Shown here: one piece after another, positions 25,776 to 35,168 of the stretch
Layout of the letters: every line of letters begins with the position of its first letter
How positions within the stretch are numbered: the stretch's first letter is position 1
From: Candidatus Obscuribacterales bacterium
GTDB taxonomy: Bacteria; Cyanobacteriota; Vampirovibrionia; Obscuribacterales; Obscuribacteraceae
Assembly: GCA_031292355.1 (NCBI GenBank)
Contig: JARLHI010000048.1
Location: 434,001 to 498,000, forward strand
Direction: 5' to 3'
Length of the DNA stretch: 64,000 nucleotides
Program-made: the position numbers and the translations under genes
The notes under the pieces: generated by a model
The model's database searches: none
Told to the model about the DNA's origin: nothing
The model's input: only the letters and a program-made list of their open reading frames with translations

Positions 25776-28366
25776 CCTGACCTTACCAATTCCGTTTCCA
25801 CTGATTTGTGATTGCGCGCGGCAAATTTTTGCAAAGCCGGATACGTCACAAGCTCAGGATCATTTTTCACGATAGCAATTGCTGTATTGCGCGCGTCTTC
25901 AAGAATTTTTGCATCTTTAACTAAATCGGCAAGAATCATTTCAGGCAAGCCGCTTTGTTTAAAACCAAGGAATTCACCCGGTCCGCGAATCTCTAAATCC
26001 TTTTCGGCGACAACAAAGCCATCATTCGTTTCGACCATTATGCCAAGTCGATCTCGAGTTGTGGGAGATTGCGAATCTGATACCAAATAACAATAAGATT
26101 GATCGGCGCCACGTCCAACGCGACCTCGCAATTGGTGCAGCTGAGCCAATCCAAAGCGGTCGGCGTTCTCAATCACCATCACTGAAGCGTTGGGCACATC
26201 TACTCCCACTTCAATTACAGTTGTGCAAACCAGGATATCGAATTCGCGCGCTCTAAAAGCTTCCATCACTTCTTCTTTTTCCTGGGATTTCAGTTTGCCA
26301 TGCATTAAGCCCACGCGGCGATGTTGAAACTCCCCAGTACGCAAGCGCTCGAACTCTTTGGTCGCAGCCTTGGCCGCCAAAGTTTCAGATTCATCAATCA
26401 AAGGAAAAACGATATAGGCCTGTCGTCCTCGAATAATTTGCTCTTCGATAGCGGCAAGCACTTTACCTTTTTGCGAAGGCGTGAATAAATGAGTCTCAAT
26501 CGGTTTTCTGCCTGGCGGCATTTCATCGATTTCAGAAACATCAAGATCACCATGCAAAGTCAGGGCCATAGTGCGTGGAATGGGGGTAGCTGTCATCGTC
26601 AACAACTCTGGTGTAAGACTCTTTGACTTCAAGCGTGCTCTTTGTTTGACACCAAAACGATGTTGTTCGTCAATGATGATCAAACCAAGGTTATTGAATT
26701 CGACGTTGTCTTCCAGTAACGCATGCGTGCCTACAGCAATATGAATTTGCCCCGACAGAATTTCAGCGCGCACATCGCGGCGTTCTTTTTGACCTTGTTT
26801 GCCTACGACTAGACAAACTTTTAGACCAAGCGGAGTGCACAGACGTTGAAACTGTCGATAGTGCTGCTCAGCCAGAATTTCAGTCGGCGCCATCATCACG
26901 CCTTGAAAACCATTGTCGATTGCCACCATAAACGCAAGCAGTGCGACAATAGTTTTGCCTGAGCCAACGTCCCCCTGAATCAAGCGATGCATGGGCTTAG
27001 GCTGCTCAAGATCGCGCCGTACTTCTTGAAACACTCTTTGCTGCGCGCCCGTCAATTTAAAGGGCAGTGAATCCTGCAGGCGTGTAACAAGACTATTCTC
27101 AGAAAGCTCTTTTAAAGCCAGCCCGCACTCTGTCGCTTCGAATTTATAACGTCTCTGGGCGAGTTCAATTTGAATGGCGAGCAATTCATCGAAGACTAGT
27201 CGACGCCTGGCAGCCTCGTTGCTTTCGGCGTCTTTAGGAAAGTGAATCTGCTCGGCAGCCTGCGCGAGGCCCATTAGCGACAAACCACTAAGATAATCTG
27301 GCGGTAAATGTTCCTCGATTAAGTGTCCAAATTCTTTGAGAGCATTGAAGATGATGTTGCGAAAATAGCGCAGGCTCAATCCTTCAGTCAAAGGATAGAC
27401 AGGCACCAGGCGCCCGGTGTGGAGGCTGGTCGAGTCTTGAGTACCGATTTCGATATCTCCTTCATCGGAGACTTCACCACCTTGACCAAGAATTTCAATT
27501 TCGCTATTTTTCAAGGTCAGTTTGTTGGACATGCGGTCTTTTTCGGTCACGCCAGAAACCAGTACTTGAGCGCCTTTAGGATATTGAGACTTGTAGCGCT
27601 CCATCAAGTACTTATTGGATTTGCCACCAACAAACCTAGTGATCGATATATTGCCGGTGCCATCGGTGATGACGACACTGACGATAGAAACATTACCCTT
27701 ACGTGATTGAAAAGCGCCCACTGAGCGAATTGTGCCAAATATGGTTACTTCCATGCCGGGCTTGAGTTCACGAACGAAAAGTCGGTTAGCAAAATCCAGA
27801 TGACGCCGCGGGTAGTGGCGCAATAAATCGCCAACGGTAAAGATGTCCAGACGATTGAGTACAGCCTCGGCCTTTGGACCAACGCCTTTGACGTATTTGA
27901 CCGGAATGGAATATACATCGGAAAAATTTTGCGCTGCGGCAGTCAAGGTAGAAGTTGTCGAAACACTAGTTTTACGTTTTGGTTTTAAACTTTCTGGAGC
28001 ATCTTGGGAAATTGCAGGGCTTGAAGTCGCTGGAGCCGCGATTGCAACCTCTTCCGGCTCAGGAGCGTTGAGAGCATCCCAAAGAGGAGCCAGCAGCTCC
28101 TCCGCACGCTTGATTATTGAAATACGTGTGCCTACATCCAAGTTAGGATATTCGCGAAACAAGCCTCTTACAGTAGGCCACAAAGCCTCCAGTGGATATT
28201 TTCGATTAAGACGCTCTGCCGTCTGTCTCATGAAGCGAGAGAACGTCGTTTTCTTCCCCTGGAGATCCGCATAATAGGCGCGTCTTTCTACAGCAATAGC
28301 GCGGCGCAGCGCAGATAACTCCGCCTCTCTGTTGGGTTTGGAAATTTGAGCGACTGGTTGACTCAA
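25772..28366 (-). CDS. recG: ATP-dependent DNA helicase RecG
   Basis: Branch-migration helicase that reverses stalled forks and processes Holliday junctions. At 864 residues it is about 170 longer than E. coli RecG. The extra N-terminal region is typical of cyanobacterial RecG. Order: extension, helix-hairpin-helix-like VKYVKGVGPKAEAVLNRL, OB-fold wedge, then helicase domain with Walker A QGDVGSGKTIVALL, DEQHRFG box and TATPIPRT, and the TRG-like C-terminal region LHQLRGRVGRG. The start is a TTG without a clear ribosome site, so the N-terminus is uncertain. It is coupled to the channel-like gene downstream. Confidence 0.95.
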   Translation of the reverse strand: MSQPVAQISKPNREAELSALRRAIAVERRAYYADLQGKKTTFSRFMRQTAERLNRKYPLEALWPTVRGLFREYPNLDVGTRISIIKRAEELLAPLWDALNAPEPEEVAIAAPATSSPAISQDAPESLKPKRKTSVSTTSTLTAAAQNFSDVYSIPVKYVKGVGPKAEAVLNRLDIFTVGDLLRHYPRRHLDFANRLFVRELKPGMEVTIFGTIRSVGAFQSRKGNVSIVSVVITDGTGNISITRFVGGKSNKYLMERYKSQYPKGAQVLVSGVTEKDRMSNKLTLKNSEIEILGQGGEVSDEGDIEIGTQDSTSLHTGRLVPVYPLTEGLSLRYFRNIIFNALKEFGHLIEEHLPPDYLSGLSLMGLAQAAEQIHFPKDAESNEAARRRLVFDELLAIQIELAQRRYKFEATECGLALKELSENSLVTRLQDSLPFKLTGAQQRVFQEVRRDLEQPKPMHRLIQGDVGSGKTIVALLAFMVAIDNGFQGVMMAPTEILAEQHYRQFQRLCTPLGLKVCLVVGKQGQKERRDVRAEILSGQIHIAVGTHALLEDNVEFNNLGLIIIDEQHRFGVKQRARLKSKSLTPELLTMTATPIPRTMALTLHGDLDVSEIDEMPPGRKPIETHLFTPSQKGKVLAAIEEQIIRGRQAYIVFPLIDESETLAAKAATKEFERLRTGEFQHRRVGLMHGKLKSQEKEEVMEAFRAREFDILVCTTVIEVGVDVPNASVMVIENADRFGLAQLHQLRGRVGRGADQSYCYLVSDSQSPTTRDRLGIMVETNDGFVVAEKDLEIRGPGEFLGFKQSGLPEMILADLVKDAKILEDARNTAIAIVKNDPELVTYPALQKFAARNHKSVETELVRSG

Positions 28367-28498
28367 AACGAAATTGAAACCTGGCTCTAACTAACCCTTT
28401 AAGCGTAAGAGATAGAGCCCTATAACACTAATGAAATTTTGCGTAAGCGAGCAGCAGCGCGGCTCAACGCATATTCACGACATATGCAAATATGCAAG

Positions 28499-28527
28499 TA
28501 AAAAGAGCCCGGTCAAAACCAGGCTCT
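28499..28527 (-). terminator. Intrinsic terminator of the MglA-like gene
   Basis: On the reverse strand GAGCCTGGT and ACCGGGCTC form a 9-bp stem with one mismatch and a short loop, followed by TTTTT. It lies about 35 bases past the stop of the gene at 28562-29140. Confidence 0.75.
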
Positions 28528-28561
28528 CTAATCAAAACTCTTCTATATAAAAAAGTGAGCT

Positions 28562-29140
28562 TTATTGCAAACGATTGAGAATCAATTTTGAAATCGCTTT
28601 CAATGTCGCAAATACGCCTAGACCCTCAGACGCCACAGCTTCAAAGCTCGGCACGCCTTTTGTATTCAATTCTTTTTCCAGACGCTCGATTGGCAATGCG
28701 TTTGCCAGATCTCGCTTGTTGTACTGAAGAACCCAGGGAATGTTATCCAGAGTCAAACTATATTCGGAAAGGTTGTCGATCATATTCTGCAACGATTCCT
28801 GATTTTCACGCGAGCGCATGACGTCGGAATCGGCCACGAAAATAATGCCGTCTACACCATTCAAAATTAGTTTACGGCTGGCGTTGTATTCCACCTGACC
28901 GGGAACCGTATAAAGAGAGAAGCGCGTTTTGAAGCCTTGAACGCTACCAAGATCTAACGGCAAAAAGTCAAAGAACAGAGTTCTTTCTGTTTCAGTAGCC
29001 AAGCTAATCAATTCGCCCCGAGTGGTCGGTGCCAATTGGCTGTGGATATATTTTAAGTTGGTGGTTTTGCCACCAAGACCGGTGCCATAGTAAACGATCT
29101 TACAGTTGATCTCTCGTGCCGCGTAATTTACGAGTGCCAT
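28562..29140 (-). CDS. MglA-type small GTPase
   Basis: A Ras-like GTPase of 192 residues in the MglA family, which controls polarity and motility in myxobacteria and occurs widely without a known role. The P-loop is GTGLGGKTT (residues 19-27). The switch II region carries [13 protein letters not shown], where the Gln after PG is kept, and the base-specificity motif is NKRD. The start and length match the family exactly, and AGG/AAGG precede the ATG. No roadblock-family MglB partner or motility gene is adjacent. It is monocistronic with its own terminator. Whether it serves type IV pili here is unknown. Confidence 0.9.
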   Translation of the reverse strand: MALVNYAAREINCKIVYYGTGLGGKTTNLKYIHSQLAPTTRGELISLATETERTLFFDFLPLDLGSVQGFKTRFSLYTVPGQVEYNASRKLILNGVDGIIFVADSDVMRSRENQESLQNMIDNLSEYSLTLDNIPWVLQYNKRDLANALPIERLEKELNTKGVPSFEAVASEGLGVFATLKAISKLILNRLQ

Positions 29141-29412
29141 CCTTGATTTCCTATTCTGTTTTCACAGGTCCATCAATTGCTCTGTTGTAGAGAATTGAGT
29201 CAACCGGTCCAACATCGTCAAAAGGGGTCAACCGAAGTGGGAGCCTCTAAAACGATGCCATACTGACAGCCCAAATAGTAACTATAAAAGCTGCTCCCCC
29301 CAACACAGACTACCACGTTCATAGCTGCGTATGGGCAATGTAATTTGTGTAAATCTTCCTTGCTGATAAGAGGGCAATACTATCTAATCTTTCCACGCCG
29401 GATATCTCCTTG

Positions 29413-29421
29413 TGATACAAT
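29413..29421 (+). promoter_or_regulatory. Candidate extended -10 promoter of rpmB
   Basis: TGATACAAT forms an extended -10 element about 157 bases before the rpmB start; no good -35 is visible. The 436-base gap between the divergent MglA-like gene and rpmB otherwise holds no recognisable gene. An in-frame upstream extension of rpmB exists, but L28 starts at 29578 by homology. Confidence 0.45.
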
Positions 29422-29577
29422 TCACGACTTGTCTGTAGTCGGGACTGGCTGGCACTCTGTGCCTTTTAGTTGCGGTTATTTGCAACCCGAGCCAGCTTCA
29501 AATCATTTGATAAAGCTGTAATGGTCGCCAGGGCAGGCAATTTCGTCACGGTTGATTTCACTGGGTATTTTGTAGTT

Positions 29578-29781
29578 ATGGCTAAAGTTTGTGATGTTTG
29601 TGCCAAAGGACCGATGACCGGTCGCGGCTATACCTTCTTACGTTCGCACTGGAACTCGCACGACAAACGTCGTTGGTTGCCAAATTTGCAACCTGTGCGG
29701 GCAATGGTCGCAGGCGCCGTCAAAAAAATGAAAGTTTGCACCTCCTGCATCAAGGCTGGCAAGATTAAACGCGCTGTATAA
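29578..29781 (+). CDS. rpmB: 50S ribosomal protein L28
   Basis: Large-subunit ribosomal protein of 67 residues. It starts MAKVCDVCAKGPMTG, with the conserved RRWLPNLQPV core. Four Cys (5, 8, 54, 57) form the zinc-binding version of L28. The start is set by homology; upstream in-frame codons back to 29470 would add 36 residues unlike L28. The ribosome site is weak. A strong terminator follows 28 bases after the stop. Confidence 0.95.
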   Translation: MAKVCDVCAKGPMTGRGYTFLRSHWNSHDKRRWLPNLQPVRAMVAGAVKKMKVCTSCIKAGKIKRAV

Positions 29782-29809
29782 GCGTCGGATAATCGGCAAC
29801 GAATCTAAT

Positions 29810-29836
29810 GGACGCGTCCTTACGCGTCCGTTTTTT
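29810..29836 (+). terminator. Intrinsic terminator of rpmB
   Basis: GGACGCG and CGCGTCC form a perfect 7-bp stem with a 6-base loop, followed by G and six T residues. Confidence 0.85.
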
Positions 29837-29886
29837 GCTATGCGTCTTATAAATAATCTATCGAACAGCCGAAAATTATCTGTGGA

Positions 29887-30765
29887 TCAGCCGCTACCTT
29901 TGGCTAGATCCAGCAGGCCTTCTTTATTGACATAATAGAATTCATTGCAAAAGTGACATCTGCCCTCAGCCTGTCCGTCTTCCTCGGCCATCGAGAGCAG
30001 ATCTTCCTTGCCAAAAATTTTAAGCGCTTCGATAAATCTTTCGTTAGTGCATTTGCAAGCAAATTTGGTCGGCTTCACTTCGCCCAGAGTGCGAACGTCG
30101 AAACCGTTGAGAATCCGATGGAGAATCGCCTCCAACGTCATCCCTCGGCGCATCAAAAAGGTAAAAGTGCCAAAGGTTGTGATGTTATTTTCAATCTTGC
30201 AAATAGTTTCTTCGGTGTGGTCTGGCAATAACTGAATTATCAGACCGCCAGCTGCCTCGACTCCTTTGCGAGTGAGATGACAACCGACAACCACGATAGA
30301 ACCAGCCTGTTCCGAAGTGACTAAATAGCGATTGATGTCTTCGCCAATTTCACCGGAAGCAAGCTCCACTGTGGATGTATGGGGTCGGCCAAAACCATGA
30401 TCGACTGTCACATGCAAATAGCCGGTGTTACCGACGGCTGTGCCAACGTCAAAATTGCCAAGAGAATTGAGGGGTAATTCCAATTGTGGATTTTCGACAT
30501 AGCCTCGAGCCGTACCATGCGGCGAGGCATCGACAAATATTTTGCCGAGCGGTCCATTACCGTGAAATTTCAACAACACCTGCCCCTCGCGGGCGACAAC
30601 TGGTGCCAATAAAACGCCCCCGGTCAAAGCACGTCCGAGGGCAGCAGCAGCAGTAAAAGAAAGGTTGTGTCGCTTACGAGCGCTCTCCACCAGACCCGTT
30701 GTAGTGGCTATCACGGCACGAATGGTGCCATCGGCCGATATCGCCTTGAGTAAACCATCTTCCAT
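29887..30765 (-). CDS. hslO: Redox-regulated chaperone Hsp33
   Basis: Cytoplasmic holdase activated by oxidation. It has 292 residues. The C-terminal zinc switch has the CxC (FACKCTNERF) and CxxC (GRCHFCNEFY) pairs. The N-terminal dimer domain has the family pattern, including ARKRHNLSFTAAAALGRAL and GNTGYLHVTVD. It lies 57 bases downstream of prmC on the same strand and may belong to the prfA-prmC transcript. Confidence 0.94.
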   Translation of the reverse strand: MEDGLLKAISADGTIRAVIATTTGLVESARKRHNLSFTAAAALGRALTGGVLLAPVVAREGQVLLKFHGNGPLGKIFVDASPHGTARGYVENPQLELPLNSLGNFDVGTAVGNTGYLHVTVDHGFGRPHTSTVELASGEIGEDINRYLVTSEQAGSIVVVGCHLTRKGVEAAGGLIIQLLPDHTEETICKIENNITTFGTFTFLMRRGMTLEAILHRILNGFDVRTLGEVKPTKFACKCTNERFIEALKIFGKEDLLSMAEEDGQAEGRCHFCNEFYYVNKEGLLDLAKGSG

Positions 30766-30822
30766 AGTCGCCTCGCTCCCCGCGCGTCGGGAACTAAATC
30801 CGGTTTAACAATCTTATCAGTT

Positions 30823-31722
30823 TTATGTTTTTTTAACATCTTCAATTTTTGGCGACCAGGCCGAGACGACCCGCTCGTGTCCGTTTAGGTCCTTGGTAAT
30901 CTCGACTGATGTCCATTCGCGCTCTTTAAAAATCGTGGCAACGGATGGTGCTTGCATATCGCCAACTTCTAAACAGACAAAGCCACCAGCTTGCGCAAAA
31001 TGCGGACTGAACAAGCGAGCAAAATCGCGGTAATGACCAAGTCCATCGCGATCTCCACCAAAAAGCGCCAGGTGAGGCTCATTATCAACGACCTCAGGCA
31101 TCAGGTCTTTAGCCTTATGGCGAGGGATGTAAGGTGGGTTGGAGACGATCAGATCTAGATCAAATGGCAATGATTTACGCCAATCGCTTTGCAAAAACTC
31201 AATTTTGTCATCCACCTGGTGCCTGGCCGCATTGCTCCTGGCAACGCCGAGAGCGATCGCGGAAATTTCGATAGCATAAACTTTGGCGGCCGGTATTGCT
31301 TTAGCCAGGCTAATAGCAATCGCACCCGAACCGCAGCCGATGTCGACAATTCGTGGCCGTTTTACTTTTGCTTTTTGGATAATTGAAATGGCTTTTTCTA
31401 CAACCGCTTCTGTGTCCGAGCGTGGAATAAAGACACCCGGTTTGACTTCAAAGTTGAGTCCGCAGAAATAGGCTTCGCCCAGAATGTATTGGATGGGCGT
31501 GCGCTCAAGGCGCTTGCGAATAATCACTTCCACATCAGCAAGCCATTGGTCGGGCACCGCACCAGCAAAAAGAATCTGTTCGGTCGGGCTCAGTTTAGTG
31601 ACGTGCTCAGCTATTAATTCAACTTCTGCATGGGCTTCATCAGCCTCTATCCCGGCTTCTGTCAGGACATCGCGAATCACACTTTTGAGATCGGGCAATT
31701 TTGTCATTGAGCGAACATCCAA
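30823..31722 (-). CDS. prmC: Release-factor glutamine methyltransferase
   Basis: SAM-dependent enzyme that methylates the Gln of the GGQ motif in release factors. It has a helical N-terminal domain, then a Rossmann methyltransferase fold with VDIGCGSGAIAISLA and the signature NPPYIP. It lies 20 bases after prfA on the same strand, the classic pair. The TTG at 31722 has GGAG 5 bases upstream. An internal ATG at 31707 is an alternative with a poorly placed ribosome site. Confidence 0.94.
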   Translation of the reverse strand: MDVRSMTKLPDLKSVIRDVLTEAGIEADEAHAEVELIAEHVTKLSPTEQILFAGAVPDQWLADVEVIIRKRLERTPIQYILGEAYFCGLNFEVKPGVFIPRSDTEAVVEKAISIIQKAKVKRPRIVDIGCGSGAIAISLAKAIPAAKVYAIEISAIALGVARSNAARHQVDDKIEFLQSDWRKSLPFDLDLIVSNPPYIPRHKAKDLMPEVVDNEPHLALFGGDRDGLGHYRDFARLFSPHFAQAGGFVCLEVGDMQAPSVATIFKEREWTSVEITKDLNGHERVVSAWSPKIEDVKKT

Positions 31723-31742
31723 AAAGCTCCGCTTAATTCACT

Positions 31743-32822
31743 TTACTCAATTGATTCGCGTAGCAATCGCTGTTGTTCGTCCAGAATACTTGCTTCGATG
31801 ACCCTGTCTAATTCGCCTTCAAGCACCGATTGCAAAGCGAAGTTTTGATTGATACGGTGATCTGTTAAGCGATTGTCTTTGAAATTATATGTGCGAATTT
31901 TTTCAGAGCGATCGCCTGAACCAACCTGCGCCTTTCGTTGGTCGTAAATTTCTTTTTGATGTTCTTCCAGTTTCAGTTTGTAGAGCTTGTTGCGCAAAAT
32001 TTGTTTGGCGCGCTCTTTATTTTGCAACTGGCTACGTTCTTCTGAGCAAGCGACGAAAATGCCAGTCGGTTTGTGCACGATACGAACGGCAGTTTCAACT
32101 TTATTGACGTTCTGTCCACCCGCACCGCCAGACCGCATAGTTGTGATTTCAAGATCTTTTTCTTCAAGCACAACGTCAACTTCTTCAGCTTCAGGCATGA
32201 CAGCAACAGTCGCAGTCGATGTGTGAACTCGACCTTGAGCCTCTGTAGCAGGGACTCTTTGTACGCGATGCACACCAGATTCGTATTTAAATTTGCTATA
32301 GGCACCATCGCCTTTCATGCTAAAAATGACTTCTTTATAGCCGCCCATTTCGCCTTCGCTGGCACTTGCTAGCTCGGAAGTCCAGCGCATTTTATCGGCA
32401 TAACGCAAGTACATACGGAATAAGTCACCGGCAAACAACGAAGCCTCATCGCCACCTGTGCCAGCGCGAATTTCCACCATGATGTCTTTGTCATCGTTTG
32501 GATCTTTGGGCAGCAACAGCAAACGCAACTTTTCGGCTAACTCCTGCTCACGAGCACGAAGCTCAACCAATTCTTGCTCGAAAAACTCGCGAGTCTCGCG
32601 GTCATTTTCCTGTCGCAACAAAGTCTGAGTGTCTTCTAAATCTTTTTCGAGCTTCTGATATTCGTGAAACGTGTTGACTGTAGCTTCCATGGAACGCTTA
32701 GCCCGTCCCAATCGCTTGGCATTTTCCTGATCCTGAAAAACGCTCGGATCGGCGAGTTTCTCTTCGAGATCCTGATAGGTGCTCTCGACTTCTTTCAGTT
32801 TTACAACGATGTGATCGTCCAT
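31743..32822 (-). CDS. prfA: Peptide chain release factor 1
   Basis: Recognises UAA and UAG stop codons. It has 359 residues. The RF1-type codon-reading motif PAT is visible ([16 protein letters not shown]), distinguishing it from RF2. The GGQ catalytic loop is [12 protein letters not shown]. It is followed directly by prmC, which modifies it. The gene lies downstream of tRNA-Ser, from which a T-run separates it. Confidence 0.96.
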   Translation of the reverse strand: MDDHIVVKLKEVESTYQDLEEKLADPSVFQDQENAKRLGRAKRSMEATVNTFHEYQKLEKDLEDTQTLLRQENDRETREFFEQELVELRAREQELAEKLRLLLLPKDPNDDKDIMVEIRAGTGGDEASLFAGDLFRMYLRYADKMRWTSELASASEGEMGGYKEVIFSMKGDGAYSKFKYESGVHRVQRVPATEAQGRVHTSTATVAVMPEAEEVDVVLEEKDLEITTMRSGGAGGQNVNKVETAVRIVHKPTGIFVACSEERSQLQNKERAKQILRNKLYKLKLEEHQKEIYDQRKAQVGSGDRSEKIRTYNFKDNRLTDHRINQNFALQSVLEGELDRVIEASILDEQQRLLRESIE

Positions 32823-32894
32823 ATAGAGCTGCCAGATAGAGAAAGAGTAAACAGAAAAAACAAACAGATGAAAGAACTGTAGAACATGTCACCA

Positions 32895-32916
32895 GCTGGT
32901 CCACCGAGCGACCAGC
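32895..32916 (-). other. Hairpin between tRNA-Ser and prfA
   Basis: GCTGGTC and GACCAGC form a perfect 7-bp stem with an 8-base loop in the prfA leader. There is no T-run, so it is not a simple terminator. It may be an mRNA 5' structure or a processing site. Confidence 0.3.
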
Positions 32917-32940
32917 CACTTATTATTGATTTAAAAAAAA

Positions 32941-33028
32941 CGGAGAGGGAGAGATTCGAACTCTCGCTGCGCTTTTGACGCAGAAGGTCTTTCCAGGACC
33001 TCACGTTAGACCACTCCGACACCTCTCC
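32941..33028 (-). tRNA. tRNA-Ser (anticodon GGA)
   Basis: A class II tRNA of 88 bases on the reverse strand. The acceptor stem begins GGAGAGG. The anticodon stem AGGTC/GACCT encloses CTGGAAA, giving anticodon GGA. A long variable arm (CTGCG...CGCAG) is typical of Ser. The T arm has GTTCGAATC. The 3' CCA is not encoded. A run of eight T residues begins immediately after the tRNA and may terminate it. Confidence 0.96.
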
Positions 33029-33126
33029 AGGTAATCAGGTTTCTAATTATAGCCTAAGCTGCACAGCGGATTCGAGCCCTCCGCTGCTTAAGCAAGGCTT
33101 TTGTAATTAATTGAAGACTAATCTTT

Positions 33127-33159
33127 GTATAACTTAGACGTATAACTTAGACGTATAAC
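33127..33159. repeat. 13-bp tandem repeat, 2.5 copies
   Basis: GTATAACTTAGAC occurs twice in perfect tandem, followed by a partial third copy GTATAAC. It lies between tRNA-Ser and the tpiA stop, in a spacer with no gene. Each unit contains a TATAAC that resembles a -10 box. Confidence 0.7.
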
Positions 33160-33172
33160 CCGGCATTCTGGC

Positions 33173-34006
33173 TCAAACCGCGCCCTTTGACAGCGAGCCT
33201 TGTTTGCGCTTTTGAGCAGACAAGATGAGCGGCAAGAAATCTTCAACAGTCAAGCTGGCGCCACCAACAAGCGCACCGTCAACATCTTCTTTCGACAAAA
33301 TCTCGTCGACGTTAGAGGCTTTGACCGAACCGCCGTACAAAACAGGAATCAAATTGCCAACCATCTCAGCAGCCGGCGCGCCCTTTTGAGAGCTTTGATA
33401 GTACCCATCTATCGTTGAGCGGATTAAATGGCAAACACGATTGGCTTCGGTTGCTTCGCATGTCTTGCCCGTGCCAATAGCCCAGACTGGCTCATAGGCA
33501 AACACAATAGGATCGACGCTTTCAATAGCCACATCGGCAAGGGCAGCGGCTACCTGGTGACAGATAACGTTGTCTGTTAAATCTGATTCGCGTTCATCAA
33601 GCGTTTCGCCCACGCAAACGATTGGCACTAACTTGTGCTCTAGAGCGGCTTTCAGTTTCAAATTGACTGAAGCATTAGTCTCGCCAAAAAATTGACGTCT
33701 TTCGGAATGCCCGATGATTACGTATTTGACTGCTAGGTCTGTCAGCATCGGTGGTGCGATTTCGCCAGTAAATGCGCCACTTGGATGATAATCCATGTTC
33801 TGTGCGCCGGTACTGACGGCGGATCCTTTGACTGCGGCAAGCACTTCAGGCAAAGCGGTAAATGGAGGGCAGACAACGATTTCTGGAAGGTCGTTGTGTT
33901 TGGCACAAGCCGCCACAATCGCTTCGGCAAGCTCCTGAGCTGCTTTACGCGTCTTGTTCATCTTCCAATTGCCGGCAATAATTGTTTTGCGCGTCTGTTT
34001 GCTCAC
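33173..34006 (-). CDS. tpiA: Triosephosphate isomerase
   Basis: Interconverts dihydroxyacetone phosphate and glyceraldehyde 3-phosphate in glycolysis. It has 277 residues, slightly longer than usual because of a C-terminal tail. Catalytic segments are present: Lys in GNWKMN, His in IIGHSERR and Glu in AYEPVWAIGTG, with phosphate-binding LYGGSVKA near the end. The GTG at 34006 has an excellent AAAGGAG 6 bases upstream. The gene is divergent from lipA. Confidence 0.96.
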   Translation of the reverse strand: MSKQTRKTIIAGNWKMNKTRKAAQELAEAIVAACAKHNDLPEIVVCPPFTALPEVLAAVKGSAVSTGAQNMDYHPSGAFTGEIAPPMLTDLAVKYVIIGHSERRQFFGETNASVNLKLKAALEHKLVPIVCVGETLDERESDLTDNVICHQVAAALADVAIESVDPIVFAYEPVWAIGTGKTCEATEANRVCHLIRSTIDGYYQSSQKGAPAAEMVGNLIPVLYGGSVKASNVDEILSKEDVDGALVGGASLTVEDFLPLILSAQKRKQGSLSKGAV

Positions 34007-34221
34007 GAGACACTCCTTTCACTTTTGAACTTTTCTGAACTCTTTTAAAGTCGTGGCAATTCTACAGCAAATCCCGCGCACCCTCTTTCCAAGAGGCGCC
34101 TGATGAGCAAGGTCTCAGTTTTCCGCGTTACACAAACAAATAAAACTATCGCCGGGCACGGCACCTACAGCAAAGGTTAGAATACTTATTCAGTCGGAAT
34201 GAGACGAAATCTGGGGGCGAA

Positions 34222-35160
34222 ATGATCGAAAGTAGAACAGCCAATGCTACTAGTGGTAAGCCCGCTTTAAATATCAACGACTCAGAAGAAGATTTGCCAA
34301 AGCGACTGCCCGAATGGGTCAAACGAACTGTCCTCAACACTGAAGACAATCGCAAAGTCAGAGGCATTCTTAAAGAAGGGAATCTCAACACTATTTGTGA
34401 AAGCGGGCGCTGTCCTAACAAGGGCGAATGCTGGGCCAGAGGCACAGCCACTTATTTGTTGATGGGTGGATTGTGCACGCGCACCTGCAAATTTTGTTCT
34501 GTCAATAAAGGATTGCCCGAAGCGCTTGATCCTGATGAACCAGCACGGGTCGCTACAGCGTCAGCCAAAATGGGTTTGCGACACGTCGTTTTGACTTCAG
34601 TCAATCGTGATGACCTGCCCGACCAAGGTGCAAATCACTTTGCCCGCACGATAGAAGCACTCAAAGAAGCCATCCCGGGAGTCAATGTCGAAGTCCTCAC
34701 TCCTGATTTTCAGGGGCGTCGAGAATGTATAAAAATTGTTCTCGATGCTGGGCCGGTCGTTTTTAATCACAACATCGAAACAGTGCCTCGTCTTTATCGT
34801 AAAGTGAGACCGGGCTCGAAATATGATCGCTCGCTTGCCGTTTTGCATGCAGCAAAAGAGCTTGCACCCTCGATTCCCACAAAATCAGGATTAATGCTGG
34901 GGCTTGGCGAAACCGAAGAAGAAGTGAAAGAGGTTTTGCGTGATTTGCGCAAAATAGATTGCGACTTTTTGACACTCGGTCAGTACCTTCGACCAAGTCG
35001 CGAACAACTGCCCGTGAAGCGATACGTCACACCAGAAGAATTTGACGAACTTGGCAAATACGCCTGGACACTGGGTTTCAAAATGGTGCACGCAGGTCCA
35101 CTCGTGCGCAGTTCGTATCATGCCGAAGAACTGTCTGACCAAATCCATAATCAAATTTAG
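34222..35160 (+). CDS. lipA: Lipoyl synthase
   Basis: Radical SAM enzyme that inserts two sulphurs into octanoyl groups on lipoyl domains. The 312 residues include both iron-sulphur sites: the auxiliary cluster CESGRCPNKGEC and the radical SAM CTRTCKFC. The C-terminal RSSYHAEE is also conserved. GGGGGCGAA precedes the ATG. It is the first gene of a run with a TPR gene and cobS. No lipB is nearby. Confidence 0.96.
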   Translation: MIESRTANATSGKPALNINDSEEDLPKRLPEWVKRTVLNTEDNRKVRGILKEGNLNTICESGRCPNKGECWARGTATYLLMGGLCTRTCKFCSVNKGLPEALDPDEPARVATASAKMGLRHVVLTSVNRDDLPDQGANHFARTIEALKEAIPGVNVEVLTPDFQGRRECIKIVLDAGPVVFNHNIETVPRLYRKVRPGSKYDRSLAVLHAAKELAPSIPTKSGLMLGLGETEEEVKEVLRDLRKIDCDFLTLGQYLRPSREQLPVKRYVTPEEFDELGKYAWTLGFKMVHAGPLVRSSYHAEELSDQIHNQI

Positions 35161-35168
35161 AGGTTTGC

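Noticed and set aside
27843..28274. Forward frame of 143 codons inside recG
   Set aside because: It is antisense to the RecG N-terminal extension, which reads as a sensible protein in the other strand.
29470..29577. In-frame N-terminal extension of rpmB
   Set aside because: L28 proteins begin at the MAKVCDVC position; the extension has no L28 homology.
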